Below, one piece after another: positions 51,553-61,910 of a DNA stretch of 64,000 nt. The stretch's first letter is position 1, and each line of letters begins with the position of its first letter. A program made the position numbers and the translations under genes. The stretch is taken from assembly GCA_917880885.1 (NCBI GenBank), contig OU862913.1, positions 40,395,460 through 40,459,459 of the forward strand. Reading direction: 5' to 3'. The notes beneath the pieces were generated by a model, which saw only the letters and a list, made by a program, of their open reading frames with translations, searched no databases and had not been told where the DNA came from. This stretch comes from Limnephilus marmoratus (taxonomy: Eukaryota > Arthropoda > Insecta > Trichoptera > Limnephilidae).

Positions 51553-52116
51553 CTAAAACAGTTTTTGGTTTTTGAATATGTTCAGAAATATTCCAAATAT
51601 TTGCATTTTATTGTAAAGCGAAAATATTTTGACCATCCGAAAAAAAAGCCAAATTTTTGAAGGGTTAAAATAGTCCCTTCCCTTTAGAATCAACCAGTTC
51701 TGGACCCTTGTGATATAACTATCGCCAGTTTTCGATTTCCTGATATCAATACTCAGCGAATTAAACATTTTGGGCGCAATGTAAGAGAACTGGCGCTGTG
51801 CGAAGGCTGTTTTTGTTGGAGGAATTATGCATTTTAGTTGGGATGAGTACCGGGTGCGAATTTTTTGTTGTGTTTTTTTCATCAAATCCTTTTTCCATAA
51901 ATATATGAGAATCGTCTTTATGTATAATTGTCGAATGTCTAATACTGTGAGTTTTTCAAAAAGTGGTTCTGATGGGTGTGATGGGTTACATTTGAATATT
52001 ATCCTTAGCAATAGTTTTTGTATTAAGACCATGGGATGAAGAATTGATGTTGCACAACCTCCCCATCCTATAATACCATATGTAGCAATTGATTGAAAAG
52101 TGCAAAGTAAACACAT
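51553..52116 (-). pseudogene. LINE RT C-terminal part, shifted frame
   Basis: Continues the RT after a frameshift at about 52,085: SIATYGIIGWGGCATS, LLLRIIFKCNPSHPSEPLFE, LDIRQLYIKTILIYLW and a final TAFAQRQFSYIAPKMFNSL. It corresponds to the tail modules seen at 0.2-0.7 kb and 11.9-12.4 kb. It ends at a natural stop before the long 3' region. Confidence 0.88.
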
Positions 52117-53018
52117 CTTAGTGTTTGTAGGTTAAGGATAGATCTAAGAGAGTAGAAAATGTAACATAATTTGCGAAGTCTATTTGTTACAGAATTTATG
52201 TGTGACTCCCATCGTAATTGATCATCTATGATAACTCCCAAGTACTTAATTTCGTTTGATAATTTTAGGTTATCGCATGAGCAGTTTTTGTGAGGTGATG
52301 TAGGTGTTTTAAGGTTCTGTGAACATGAATGTATGGTAAGTTTTTGGCAGTTATGGAGGAGATTAGGATTACGTATGGAAAAAAGTAGATACTTTGTTTT
52401 ATCTATATTAAGCGTTAGGAGGTTGGAATCTAACCAGTTTTTAACTAAGTTCATGCCATAATTTGCTTTTTCAAAGGTTGAATTTAAATCTTCGTCATCA
52501 AATACGATAACCGTGTCATCGGCGAAAGATATAATAGTGCCACCAGTATTCAGATTGCATAACGTGTTGATGTATATTAGAAAGAGAAGTGGGCCTAAAA
52601 CACTGCCTTGGGGCACGCCATATGTGCTTGGTAAACTTGTACTTCTATGTTCTTTAGCCGAGTTGATAATAGTTGACTGGGACCTGTTTGTTAGATAGCT
52701 CTCAAACCATTTAAGGGGCATGCCTTTTATTCCTATCTGCAGGAGTTTTTTCAGAAGTATGCGGTGAGATACAGTATCAAAGGCTTTAGCTAGATCCAAG
52801 AATACAGCGAGGGGTTTGCGACTTTTATCGAGTTTGTCAGAAATTAATTTAGTGAAGTTTGCAATTGCATCTGAGGCACTACGACCTTTGCGGAAGCCGT
52901 ATTGATTATTTGACAGGATTTTATTATCTTCAAGAAACTTGTAAAGCCTTCGTTTAACTGTTTTTTCAATTATTTTTGAAATCGGACTCAGTAAGGATAT
53001 TGGTCTATAGTTATTCAC
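52068..53018 (-). CDS. LINE reverse transcriptase core
   Basis: A 316-residue frame (start codon internal to a longer polyprotein; upstream codons continue TIPIFKSGDRSSV to 53,050). All RT motifs are visible: NNYRPISLLSPISKIIEK (1), NQYGFRKGRSASDAI (2), AVFLDLAKAFDTVSH (3, catalytic Asp), YGVPQGSVLGPLLFLIYIN (4), ISFADDTVIV with FADD in place of YADD (5), LDSNLLTLNIDKT (6) and NEIKYLGVIIDDQLRW (7). The family primes cDNA synthesis at nicked target DNA. The frame is lost at LFNQLLHM, where the next frame (CLLCTFQSIATYGIIGWG) takes over. Endonuclease and ORF1 are missing, cut off at the BEL boundary. Confidence 0.93.
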   Translation of the reverse strand: MNNYRPISLLSPISKIIEKTVKRRLYKFLEDNKILSNNQYGFRKGRSASDAIANFTKLISDKLDKSRKPLAVFLDLAKAFDTVSHRILLKKLLQIGIKGMPLKWFESYLTNRSQSTIINSAKEHRSTSLPSTYGVPQGSVLGPLLFLIYINTLCNLNTGGTIISFADDTVIVFDDEDLNSTFEKANYGMNLVKNWLDSNLLTLNIDKTKYLLFSIRNPNLLHNCQKLTIHSCSQNLKTPTSPHKNCSCDNLKLSNEIKYLGVIIDDQLRWESHINSVTNRLRKLCYIFYSLRSILNLQTLRCVYFALFNQLLHMVL

Positions 53019-53052
53019 AGATGATCTGTCTCCTGATTTAAAGATAGGAATA

Positions 53053-53430
53053 GTTAGGTTTTGCTTCGATTAAAATCAAATGTAAAATTTTAGGTCTTAA
53101 AAACTTCAACAAGAAATTCAAGGTAGATAGAAAATTAATTTATTGGCAATAATGTACAACAATCCAATCCAAATAAATTATTAAATCCCCCCAACGGACT
53201 GATAATATAACGTTTCCTTTTAAAGGCAAACTAATGCAGAAAGAGGTGGCAAATAATGAATTCATCCTATTTATAAATTTACAACAGGGTCCATTTGGGA
53301 GGGAAGACTATAGCCAACCCTGACATCTATGTGTAAATCCTCGAACCACAACTATGCCTGACCTCTTTGTTAAAAGCGGAGAAACATTTCAACCCTTGCT
53401 CAACTAAATATCAACTTTAATTTCTTAACA
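53053..53430 (-). repeat. BEL 3' LTR
   Basis: Plus-strand GTTAGGTTTTGCTTCG to TTTCTTAACA; the first base of the canonical TGTTAG end appears altered. It contains the poly(A)-signal-like AATAAATTA seen in both LTRs. Confidence 0.92.
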
Positions 53431-53445
53431 TATACTCCCCCCGAA

Positions 53446-54020
53446 AAAGGGAACGGAGGTCACTTTTTCTAAAATATCAAAAAAAAATAAGGATAAAAAA
53501 TAAAACACCTAAATATAAACATATGCTAAAATCAATTTGGAAGAAACAAAAAATAATAATAATTTAACTTTAACTAAACCATAAAAATTTCCAAATAAAA
53601 ACTATCCTATTTCTAAGAACTATTAATAATAATCTAATTATTAATAAACATTATAACTTCATTTAAAAACAAAAATTTCTAATTTTAACAATAAAAAATA
53701 AATAAATAGCAATCTTGAGATCTTGACGTGCGAAGCTCCTTGGTCTTCCTTCTAGGTTTGAATGTTCGGATATGGTTCCATCTTGAATCTTGAAGTGTGT
53801 AGAAAAATTGATATTTAAATTTGAATTTTAAGCCTCTTGCTGTTTTTGATTTAAATTAAATTTGTAGTTTTGCTTTAAATTAATTATTTAAATCTTGATT
53901 TATATCTTGAAACATTGTTTTTTTTTAAAATAACTTTTTTAGAAAATAACTTTTCACTGCCACTTGGTTTTACTTGCGGGAAGTTTATTAGATTTCTGCG
54001 TCGAGTTTTTTCTTGTGGAA
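53446..54020. other. BEL 3' untranslated region
   Basis: AT-rich non-coding sequence between the Pol stop and the polypurine tract. Confidence 0.6.
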
Positions 54021-54023
54021 CCT

Positions 54024-57000
54024 TCAATTATTTTCTTCATCAGTTTTTGTATGAACATCTGCGTCGGGTCCGTTGTCTTCTATTGGTAGTAGACATAATT
54101 TTGAAATAGCCCTCTGGATTATGCCCTTCGAAGTGATGATGGTCGCCACGCGAACTCGTCCATCAGCGCCAGGATGTACGGCGCTCACCCGTCCCAGCCT
54201 CCAGTAGCAAGAAGGGACGTTGTCCTCCTTCAGTATTACCATGTCGCCAGGCTGTAACTGTCCTTGACTCCTGCTAGTCCATTTGTTCCTGGTTTGTAGC
54301 TCTGCCAGGTACTCCTTCCGCCACCTCGACCAAAACATTTGAACAATTTGTATTAGTTTTTGGTAATTATTTAATCGATTGAACGTGATATGTTCCAAAT
54401 TTTGCTCTGGAATCGCTGCCATACTAGTTCCTATGAGAAAGTGACCAGGGGTCAAGGGATTAAGGTCATAAGGGTCATTTGATAAGGGAGTCAGTGGCCT
54501 GGAGTTTAAGCAAGATTCAATTTGACATAACACCGTACTAATTTCTTCGTACGTTAATGAAGCGATACTTGTTATTCTTTTTAAGTGATGTTTAACTGAT
54601 TTTATCCCGGCTTCCCATAGCCCCCCAAAGTTCGGGGCACGAGGCGGTATAAATCTCCACTGAATACCTAATGTGGATAAATAATTATCAATTTTATCAT
54701 TAGACATATTTAAAAAATTATAAATTTCCCTTAGTTCATTATTAGCCGCTTTAAAATTGGTTGCATTGTCTGAGAACATTTTACTTGGTCTACCACGACG
54801 CGAGATAAATCGTTTCAAAGCGTTTAAAAAGCTTTCTGCGCTCAAAGACAGCACCACTTCTAAGTGCACTGCCTTAGATGCCATGCATACAAATAAGCAA
54901 ATATATGATTTAACGCTATGGGTTTTTCTGTGAATACCCGACTTTATCAGTATTGGACCGGAATAGTCGACCGCTGTCATTTGAAATGGCCTACATTCAG
55001 TTATTCTTTCAGCTGGTAGGTCGGCCATCAATTGCTGTTCCGGTTTAAAACTAGAATATCTATTAAAAATGTCCCAGTCCTGTTTCACTGCAGACAACAG
55101 TGCCGAGCTTGTCTTGATTTCTGGCGGATCAATACAAAATGTGTCAGCATTCGGCCAGCACGCTGAATCCAGTATCAGCCAAGCTGGACCATGCCACCAA
55201 ATGCTGGAAATTAACAATTGTGAAACGCCGGTTCCTCTGGAGAGCACATCTGCTGCATTGTCTTCCGACCTTACATGTTTCCATTGCTCCGGCTGACTGG
55301 TTTCCTGGATTTCCGCCACCCGATTCGCAACGAAAGTGTTCCATCTTGCAGGCTGCTCCCTGACCCAGCATAGTACTATTTGAGAATCGCACCAGTATGT
55401 TGTATGTATATCCGGTGTACATATAGCTTCTTTAATATAATTCACTAACTTTGTCAACAATACAGCTCCACATAATTCTAATTTGGGTAGAGACACGCTT
55501 TTCAAAGGTGCTACCCGTGACTTGGACATTATCAAATTGGAGTATCTCTTACCCAATTTATCAGTAGACATCAGGTAGACACAGGCCGAATATGCCTTCT
55601 CTGAGGCATCACAAAATCCATGTAGCTGTAAATTTACATGATCTTGACATTGAATCTTTCTACCTATTCTTAAATTATTTAATTGAGGCAGTTCACTCAC
55701 ATAAGCTTCCCATGTCTTCAACATGTCATGTGGAATAGGCTCATCCCACTGAACCTTCGTCTGCCACAATTTTTGCATCAACAATTTAGCAACAACAGTG
55801 ACAGGACCTATTAATCCTAAAGGGTCAAATATGGACGCAATGCTTGATAGCATTTGTCGTTTGCTAACAATTGGATTTTTTATTAACTTCACCGTGTATA
55901 AGAAATTATCCTGTTGGTTATTCCATGACAAGCCTAATATTTTGCTGTCATTTGAATCTGTACTAATAATCATATCCGACATGCTTTCTTGCTTTGAACA
56001 TAATGAGGGCAAATTTGATCGCCATTTTCTCAAGTTCATTCCAGCGGATGCCATGATAGATATTAATTGCTCTTTAATTAATAAACAGCTTTCTTCTGTT
56101 TCATCACCAGTAAGCAAATCATCCATGTAAAAATTATTCTTTATAATCTGACTGACCTTGTGGTTTGATGACATATTTTCATTTCCCAACTGCTCAAGGC
56201 ATCTAGTTGCCAAAAATGATGACGGCCCCAGACCGTAGGTAACGGTGTTAAGCTGATAATGCTGAATTTCCTCCTCCGGGAAATTTTTCCATATTATACG
56301 CTGTAGATCCCTGTCTTCGGGTCGCACCAATATTTGTCTGTACATTTTCTCTATATCTGCTGTTATCACGTACTGGTGCTTTCTGAAACATATCAATTGT
56401 GCAGCTAAATCTTTCTGTAAAACAGGTCCTATCATGAGCGCATCGTTTAAGGATATACCAGTGGATGATTTTGCAGAACCGTCAAATACTACTCGAGTAT
56501 TCGTGGTAGTGCTCGATTCTTTTATTACTGCATGATGTGGTAAATAATATTTTTTTTCATTAGAAGGTGCCTCGCACCGGGTCATATGACCCAAGTCTAT
56601 GTATTCCTGCATAAATTCTTTATATTTTTTCATCAGGTCAGGATTTGAAGAAAATTTCTTTTGCAAATTGCAAAGTCTCCTTTCTGCCATAGGCAGTGTT
56701 TCGCCTAACTGTTTAACACAGGGGCGCTGCGGTAAGCTTACCGTAAAACGACCTTCGTCATTCCTTTTATGCGTGTCTTTGAACATTTCCTCGCACGCTC
56801 GCTCCTCATGGCTCCGGTGCTTCACCGGCGGGAATTCTTCTAATTTCCAGAAGTTTTCCATTTGTTTATGTAATATATTTAATGATAGGTGACAAGATTT
56901 TACTGGCCTTTTTGTTTTTGTTGTGACGATAGGTCCTGACACCAGCCATCCGAATTCCGTTCTCTGCAGTACAGGTCCTGAGTCTCCATTTCGTAGTTGA

Positions 57001-58649
57001 TCTTGTTTCAAAATTTCCCAAAAGATTTCCGCTCCGAGTAGCATATCTATGGAGCCTGTTTCGTAGAAGGTAGGATCCGCTAACTGTAGACCATCAGGTA
57101 CGCTAGCATCCTTTTTCTGAAAAGAAACTTGCGGCAGATTACTCGTTATTTCCTTCAAAACGAGACATTCTATGTCTCTTTCATAAGGTGAAAAGCTTGA
57201 ATAAATCCTTAAATTTACACTTTTTTTAATATTCAATATTCTGTTTTGGATTCCAGTAATCGGTATGTTTGCACTTTTGGGTTTTAATTGCAACCTAGCT
57301 TCGAATTTCTCTGAGATAAAATTAGACTGTGCACCGCTATCCAATAATACTCTAGCTTTAATTAAGTTTCCATTTTTATTCAACACTTTAATAACGGCGG
57401 TAGATAACAAAATAAAATTATTAGATACCTTCGTTGAATGATTGGTAACTAAAGCTTCATTATTTGATGTTGATTGTGTATCATTATTCTGAGACTTATT
57501 ATGAGATGAATTATCTATTTCCTTTTTTAAATGTAACAATGTATTGTGCGAATTATTTTCGCATATTCGACAGTTGTATTTACTTTTACATTCCTTTAGT
57601 TTGTGACCTAGGCACAAACATTTCAAGCACGCACCTAAATGACGTATCTTTATAATTCGATCCTTAGCATTTAATATTAAGAATTTTTTACAATTATAAA
57701 TCCTATGATCGCCTTTGCAAATAATACATTTTATCATTTGCGGCGTTAATGAAATCATAGCTTCCTTTCTGTACTTGACAGGGAATGTTTTATTTTGATT
57801 AACCTTTGCTTCAGTAATCCCGGCAAATTCTAAAATCTGAACGCGATCTGATAAATATTTTATAAACTCCTTATATGTAGGTAGGTTATCTTTGGTTGCA
57901 AATGTTTCCCAATGATTTCGAGTTTCGCTATCTAGTTTATGTGACAATAAATATATTAAAATAATATCCCAATTTTCGGTGGGTATATTTAAATTATTCA
58001 ACGATTTTAAATGTAATTCGGATTCATCAATAAGATTCCTTAATGCTGTGGAATTTTCAAATTTTATTTCAGGCAATTTGAATAATGCTTCCACGTGCTT
58101 ATGTATAATAAATTTTGTATTTTGGTATCGGCTGGTCAACATTTCCCAGGCCGTGTAATAATTGTCTTGGTGATTTGGCAATGATATCAATAATTTAGCT
58201 GCGTCACCTTCCAGGCATGATCGCAGATAATACAATTTTTGAATAATTTCTAAGGATGGGTTATTTTCAACAAGAGCTACAAAAGTATCTCTAAAATTTA
58301 ACCACTTTTCATAAGAGCCGTCGAATTTAGGCAACTCTAAAATAGGTAATCTAATATTGTGTGAAATTGCATTCGGAACCTTAATTAACAATTTATCTTT
58401 AGCCTTGGCAACAAGACTATAGTAGGAATTTTCAAATGCTTGCCTTTCCAATGGTTTAGCTAATTCGTCCGCTGAAAGCGCTTCTATTTGATCTTGAATT
58501 ATATCGAAAGAATCTAAAATTGGCTCGAGTTTCTTTAACCTGACTTCAATTTCAGATTGCGACAAATTATTTCCTTGGATGTATTCGTTGAATCGAGTTA
58601 ATTTAGCTTTACAGATTCCCCTCTGGGCCACTAATGTTTTGAGATCCAT
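54024..58649 (-). CDS. BEL/Pao Gag-Pol polyprotein, intact frame, integrase zinc finger absent
   Basis: One 1541-residue frame. Order: gag-like region (LPKFDGSYEKWLNFRDTF about 110); zinc knuckles (CIICKGDHRIYNC about 312, then CLKCLCLGHKLKEC); aspartic protease (VLLDSGAQSNFI about 437); RT (VITADIEKMYRQI, YGLGPSSFLATRCLEQL, FYMDDLLTG about 842); Pao-type post-RT region (LGLSWNNQQDNF, ASIFDPLGLIGPV); RNase H (GFCDASEKAYSACVYL about 1013, CDSQIVLCWV); integrase core with D in VDYSGPI (about 1228), D in FSDNATNF (about 1295) and E in GLWEAGIKSV (about 1346); and a C-terminal KEDNVPSCYWRLGRV. At about residue 1203 the text jumps from IFNRYSSF to KPEQQLMADLP. The usual HHCC zinc-binding domain and linker are missing without loss of frame, so integration is doubtful. 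Family members are usually about 150-250 residues longer. Confidence 0.93.
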   Translation of the reverse strand: MDLKTLVAQRGICKAKLTRFNEYIQGNNLSQSEIEVRLKKLEPILDSFDIIQDQIEALSADELAKPLERQAFENSYYSLVAKAKDKLLIKVPNAISHNIRLPILELPKFDGSYEKWLNFRDTFVALVENNPSLEIIQKLYYLRSCLEGDAAKLLISLPNHQDNYYTAWEMLTSRYQNTKFIIHKHVEALFKLPEIKFENSTALRNLIDESELHLKSLNNLNIPTENWDIILIYLLSHKLDSETRNHWETFATKDNLPTYKEFIKYLSDRVQILEFAGITEAKVNQNKTFPVKYRKEAMISLTPQMIKCIICKGDHRIYNCKKFLILNAKDRIIKIRHLGACLKCLCLGHKLKECKSKYNCRICENNSHNTLLHLKKEIDNSSHNKSQNNDTQSTSNNEALVTNHSTKVSNNFILLSTAVIKVLNKNGNLIKARVLLDSGAQSNFISEKFEARLQLKPKSANIPITGIQNRILNIKKSVNLRIYSSFSPYERDIECLVLKEITSNLPQVSFQKKDASVPDGLQLADPTFYETGSIDMLLGAEIFWEILKQDQLRNGDSGPVLQRTEFGWLVSGPIVTTKTKRPVKSCHLSLNILHKQMENFWKLEEFPPVKHRSHEERACEEMFKDTHKRNDEGRFTVSLPQRPCVKQLGETLPMAERRLCNLQKKFSSNPDLMKKYKEFMQEYIDLGHMTRCEAPSNEKKYYLPHHAVIKESSTTTNTRVVFDGSAKSSTGISLNDALMIGPVLQKDLAAQLICFRKHQYVITADIEKMYRQILVRPEDRDLQRIIWKNFPEEEIQHYQLNTVTYGLGPSSFLATRCLEQLGNENMSSNHKVSQIIKNNFYMDDLLTGDETEESCLLIKEQLISIMASAGMNLRKWRSNLPSLCSKQESMSDMIISTDSNDSKILGLSWNNQQDNFLYTVKLIKNPIVSKRQMLSSIASIFDPLGLIGPVTVVAKLLMQKLWQTKVQWDEPIPHDMLKTWEAYVSELPQLNNLRIGRKIQCQDHVNLQLHGFCDASEKAYSACVYLMSTDKLGKRYSNLIMSKSRVAPLKSVSLPKLELCGAVLLTKLVNYIKEAICTPDIHTTYWCDSQIVLCWVREQPARWNTFVANRVAEIQETSQPEQWKHVRSEDNAADVLSRGTGVSQLLISSIWWHGPAWLILDSACWPNADTFCIDPPEIKTSSALLSAVKQDWDIFNRYSSFKPEQQLMADLPAERITECRPFQMTAVDYSGPILIKSGIHRKTHSVKSYICLFVCMASKAVHLEVVLSLSAESFLNALKRFISRRGRPSKMFSDNATNFKAANNELREIYNFLNMSNDKIDNYLSTLGIQWRFIPPRAPNFGGLWEAGIKSVKHHLKRITSIASLTYEEISTVLCQIESCLNSRPLTPLSNDPYDLNPLTPGHFLIGTSMAAIPEQNLEHITFNRLNNYQKLIQIVQMFWSRWRKEYLAELQTRNKWTSRSQGQLQPGDMVILKEDNVPSCYWRLGRVSAVHPGADGRVRVATIITSKGIIQRAISKLCLLPIEDNGPDADVHTKTDEENN

Positions 58650-59304
58650 TTTTAAATATCAAAAATAAGGTACTCACAGAACATAAACGTTAAATTATAA
58701 TCACTTGTAATTAATCACTACACGTGCACTACCCTTGATCACAGAATTTTACTCATTAACCGATAAAACAATGAATTTTAACCATGAAATGAATCTTATC
58801 TCGCAAAATGCCACAGCCCGTTAGCTGTCAAAATAAACAATAATATTATTTGTTATTTGTTCCTACCGCGCATGCGTTAGGCCTACGGCTGCGTTTAAAC
58901 GACCGCCTCGCGGTAAAATTCGAATTTTTAACTTACGGATTTTCAAATAATCATTCGTAATTAATCATTTATGAAGTTTAAAATACTTTCTCAGTATTCT
59001 AAAACTTCTTTTTACATTGATGTAACAATTTTTATCGATTACTACAATGTTGCTGTTGGGTATGAAATCAATTTAACACCACAGCAATAATCAGCCCGTT
59101 TTTTTAAATAAATTTAAAACAAACAAAGAAATACGGTTATGTACTCCATCAATCATGCTCTCCTGCCTGGGAAAATAAGGTATATAGGAATGGGAATTGG
59201 TCACTTGCCCTTTTTTCTGAAGATCCTCTCTTGATATGTATGTTGAAGATGCTGGTTCTTTTATCACTCGCGATTCAATCGTTAATGCGGCACGAAGGAT
59301 CAAA
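58650..59304. other. BEL 5' leader
   Basis: Untranslated leader between the 5' LTR and the Gag-Pol start, ending at the primer-binding-type motif beside 59,304. The 59,091-59,303 minus frame is not called. Confidence 0.6.
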
Positions 59305-59686
59305 TGTTAGGTTTTGCTTCGATTAAAATCAAATAATGTAAGTTTTTAGGTCTTCAAAACTTCAACAAGAAATTCAAGGTAGATAGAAAATTAATTTATT
59401 GGCAATAATGTACAACAATCCAATCCAAATAAATTATTAAAGCCCCCCAACGGACTGATAATATAACGTTTCCTTTTAAAGGCAAACTAATGCAGAAAGA
59501 GGTAGAAAATAATGAATTCATCCTATTTATAAATTTACAACAGGGTCCATTTGGGAGGGAAGACTATAGCCAACCCTGACATCTATGTGTAAATCCTCGA
59601 ACCACAACTATGCCTGACCTCTTTGTTAAAAGCGGAGAAACATTTCAACCCTTGCTCAACTAAATATCAACTTTAATTTCTTAACA
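59305..59686 (-). repeat. BEL 5' LTR
   Basis: Plus-strand TGTTAGGTTTTGC to TTCTTAACA, with TG...CA ends forming a 6-bp inverted terminus (TGTTAG/TTAACA). Almost identical to the 3' LTR. Confidence 0.93.
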
Positions 59687-59816
59687 TTTAGATTTTTTGG
59701 AAACATTGTTCAATTTAAAATCTCACTTTTTGATTAATTTATTACGGTTTATAATCATTTAATATGTAACATGCTAACAAAATGCCTATTTCTGACATAA
59801 CAAATCAATTTACGAC

Positions 59817-60017
59817 ATGGTCGGTGGTTGAGTGGGCATAGCGCTTGGGTCTCACCCGAGCGTCGCGTGTTCGATTCCTCGGCTGGCTAAGTCCTCCATC
59901 ACAACACAAGCAACATTTTCGGCTTTCTGTGATGGTAGTAGGAGATTTTCAAACATTGTTGGGTTATTCGTAACCCGGGAATGTTTGTCTTTCTTTTAAA
60001 AAAAAAAAAAAAAAAAA
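59817..60017 (+). mobile_element. tRNA-derived SINE, full length with A-tail
   Basis: The head has A box TGGTTGAGTGGGCATAGCG and B box GTTCGATTCC, with an anticodon-arm-like TTGGGTCTCACCCGAG. The body (CTCCATCACAACACAAGCAA...GGGAATGTTTGTC) is followed by an A-run at 59,997-60,017. At about 200 bp with a single head, it is a different family from the 42.9-kb composite SINE. GACATGG flanks the head and recurs after the tail (60,032), which may be part of a target duplication. Confidence 0.85.
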
Positions 60018-60319
60018 TTGTTCCTGTTGTTTGACATGGCTGTTTGAATTTCTGACATACCAAAACCAATGTGAATCCGGTAACGGACATAGATGTTGAC
60101 CTACAAATTAAATTCAAAGCAATGTGAAAAAACACTTTGGTATATTTCAAATTGTATCTTTTAAACGAAAGGTGGCATTTTAATTTAATATCATGAAACT
60201 TTATTTAATTGTTAACATTTATTGTTTAATGTAAGGTTATTAATTTCAATAGTGATTTTTTTACATTAACTTCATACAGTAGACCCTGAGGAAAATAATT
60301 TTATATAAAATATTTTTAG
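60018..60319. other. No feature seen
   Basis: AT-rich spacer. TACATTAACTTCATACAGTA followed by CCTGAGGAAAAT near 60,270 parallels the sequence at 23,050 and may be LINE-tail flanking sequence. Confidence 0.4.
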
Positions 60320-61295
60320 CTATAAAGATTGCAATCCCTCTGTTAAGATGGAAGAATCTCTCAAACGGACCGCCCGTTTTTGCACAGAGTCGAGGGTATT
60401 TTTCAGGTATTTTGGAGCTCCAGACCAGAGGTAACTAGCCAAATTCAACCCTGGGGCGCACTTGTGATTTGTACAGTGTTTTCAGTTGTGTACTATTAAA
60501 GTATCTACGGGCCCTGTACAGTGCGCCCAGTTTTTGGCAGGCTAACTTTACTCTGGCTTCGATAGAGCCCCCATATCTGAGCTGGTCACTTAGAGTTACA
60601 CCAAGCAAATCAATGCAGGGCCTGTTCGAAAGATTGCTTCCATTAAAGGAGACTAGGTTTTCATTTTGATCCCGTTTAGACGTAATCAGACATGATTGGG
60701 TCTTTTTTAACATTGAATTCAACGAGTTTATATTTACCCCAAGAGAAGACACTCTCGAGGTAACCGTCCATTCTTTGCTTCAAAGCCTTCCGAGCCGTTG
60801 GAGTTTGTGAGTCCTTTGAGGGCTTGTCAAACTAAAGGCTATCATGGACTGTACTGTCATCCGCGTAACAATGAATTGGTGCACATGACAAAAGGTCGTT
60901 GATGTGCAACCAAAACAAATTTAGAGGCAAAACCGATCCCTGTGGGATGCCAGCATTTTGCAAGTGTGAGGAAGAGGTGAAACCATCGGCTACCATCTGA
61001 ATCGACCTCTCCCTCAAAAATTCGGGATCAAAGTACACAGGGATGCGGAAAGTCCGTAAGAAGGCAGTTTGTTGACAAGTCCTCGATGCCAAACCCGGTC
61101 AAAGGCCTTGGAAATATCCAGTGCAACCGTTTGGGTCTCACCGAAACGTCCCAGGCCCCGCCCCCAGACATGCGTCATATACGCGAGAAGATCACCGCAT
61201 GAGTGGTTTCGCGGGAATCCGTATTGATGGTCGTTATTAATTTTAGAATAATGAAATAATTTTACTTTGTATAAACCACTTATTTGATGTGCAAA

Positions 61296-61330
61296 TCCGA
61301 CCGGTTTCGGAACAAACGTTCCTTCGTCAG
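61296..61330 (-). ncRNA. Hammerhead-ribozyme-like motif, left arm
   Basis: The identical motif on the minus strand (core complement TCGTCAG at 61,324-61,330). Because the arms are inverted, each transcript strand would carry one sense and one antisense copy. Confidence 0.45.
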
Positions 61331-61620
61331 GGAAAGCTTATACTAATTTGACAGTTTCGAACAATGTTTTATTATGGTAGGGGTGGAGTTGTTGCTAGAT
61401 AATAATGTAGATTGGGTAGGTAGGTATTAGTGTAGAGTGGGTGGGTAGGGGAACAAATCCATGATTGGGCTATATGACAATATTTTTTGTTTGTTGATAA
61501 TAGATTCATTATTTTTAAGGGATTTTTTAATTTCCAAGGCTTCTAAGTTATCTAAACGTTTTCCTTTATGATTAATATGAAGAATATTAATTATATTTTT
61601 ATATTTCCTTTATGATTAAT

Positions 61621-61779
61621 ATTCTTCATATTAATCATAAAGGAAAACGTTTAGATAACTTAGAAGCCTTGGAAATTAAAAAATCCCTTAAAAATAATGA
61701 ATCTATTATCAACAAACAAAAAATATTGTCATATAGCCCAATCATGGATTTGTTCCCCTACCCACCCACTCTACACTAA
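61621..61779 (+). pseudogene. C-terminal end of a Penelope-like (GIY-YIG) protein, plus arm
   Basis: Reads ILHINHKGKRLDNLEALEI, KKSLKNNESIINKQKIL, then SPIMDLFPYPPTLH and a stop at 61,777-61,779. KG-(R/K)-LD-LE-EI followed by N-x-Q is the familiar end of Penelope-like polyproteins after the GIY-YIG endonuclease. The same words are encoded on the minus strand of the left arm (about 61,429-61,587). The RT and GIY-YIG core are absent. Confidence 0.75.
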
Positions 61780-61875
61780 TACCTACCTACCCAATCTACA
61801 TTATTATCTAGCAACAACTCCACCCCTACCATAATAAAACATTGTTCGAAACTGTCAAATTAGTATAAGCTTTCC

Positions 61876-61910
61876 CTGACGAAGGAACGTTTGTTCCGAA
61901 ACCGGTCGGA
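61876..61910 (+). ncRNA. Hammerhead-ribozyme-like motif, right arm
   Basis: CTGACGA (core CUGANGA) at 61,876-61,882, a hairpin GGAAC-GTTT-GTTCC as stem II, then GAAA and ACCGGTC. This gives a minimal stem III and a GUC cleavage triplet, with CC/GG continuing as stem I. One extra A lies between CUGACGA and stem II, which departs from the consensus and may weaken or abolish activity. Penelope-like elements are known to carry hammerhead motifs with very short stem III. Confidence 0.45.

Larger units (their letters stand above)
49955..53050 (-). mobile_element. LINE, 5'-truncated at the BEL element, with long 3' region
   Basis: Minus-strand order: RT (53,018-52,068), RT C-terminus (52,116-51,553), about 1.6 kb of non-coding sequence, AATAAAG and an A-tail (T-run 49,958-49,979). 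The RT begins immediately next to the BEL LTR at 53,053. The non-coding stretch recurs as a tail-only copy at 45,811-47,555, which supports it being this LINE's 3' UTR. Confidence 0.75.
53053..59686 (-). mobile_element. BEL/Pao LTR retrotransposon, recent
   Basis: Direct LTRs at 53,053-53,430 and 59,305-59,686 flank a minus-strand Gag-Pol frame. The 5' LTR is the right one. Directly inside it, on minus, TTTGATCCTTCGTGCCGC matches the sequence usually found after BEL 5' LTRs. A polypurine tract (GGGGGGAGTATA) precedes the 3' LTR at about 53,431-53,445. The LTRs differ by only a handful of bases plus a 3-base insertion, so the insertion is young. It sits at the 5' edge of the 50-53 kb LINE. Confidence 0.93.

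Noticed and set aside
54815..57655. Several plus-strand frames of 60-110 residues
   Set aside because: They are antisense shadows of the long BEL polyprotein.
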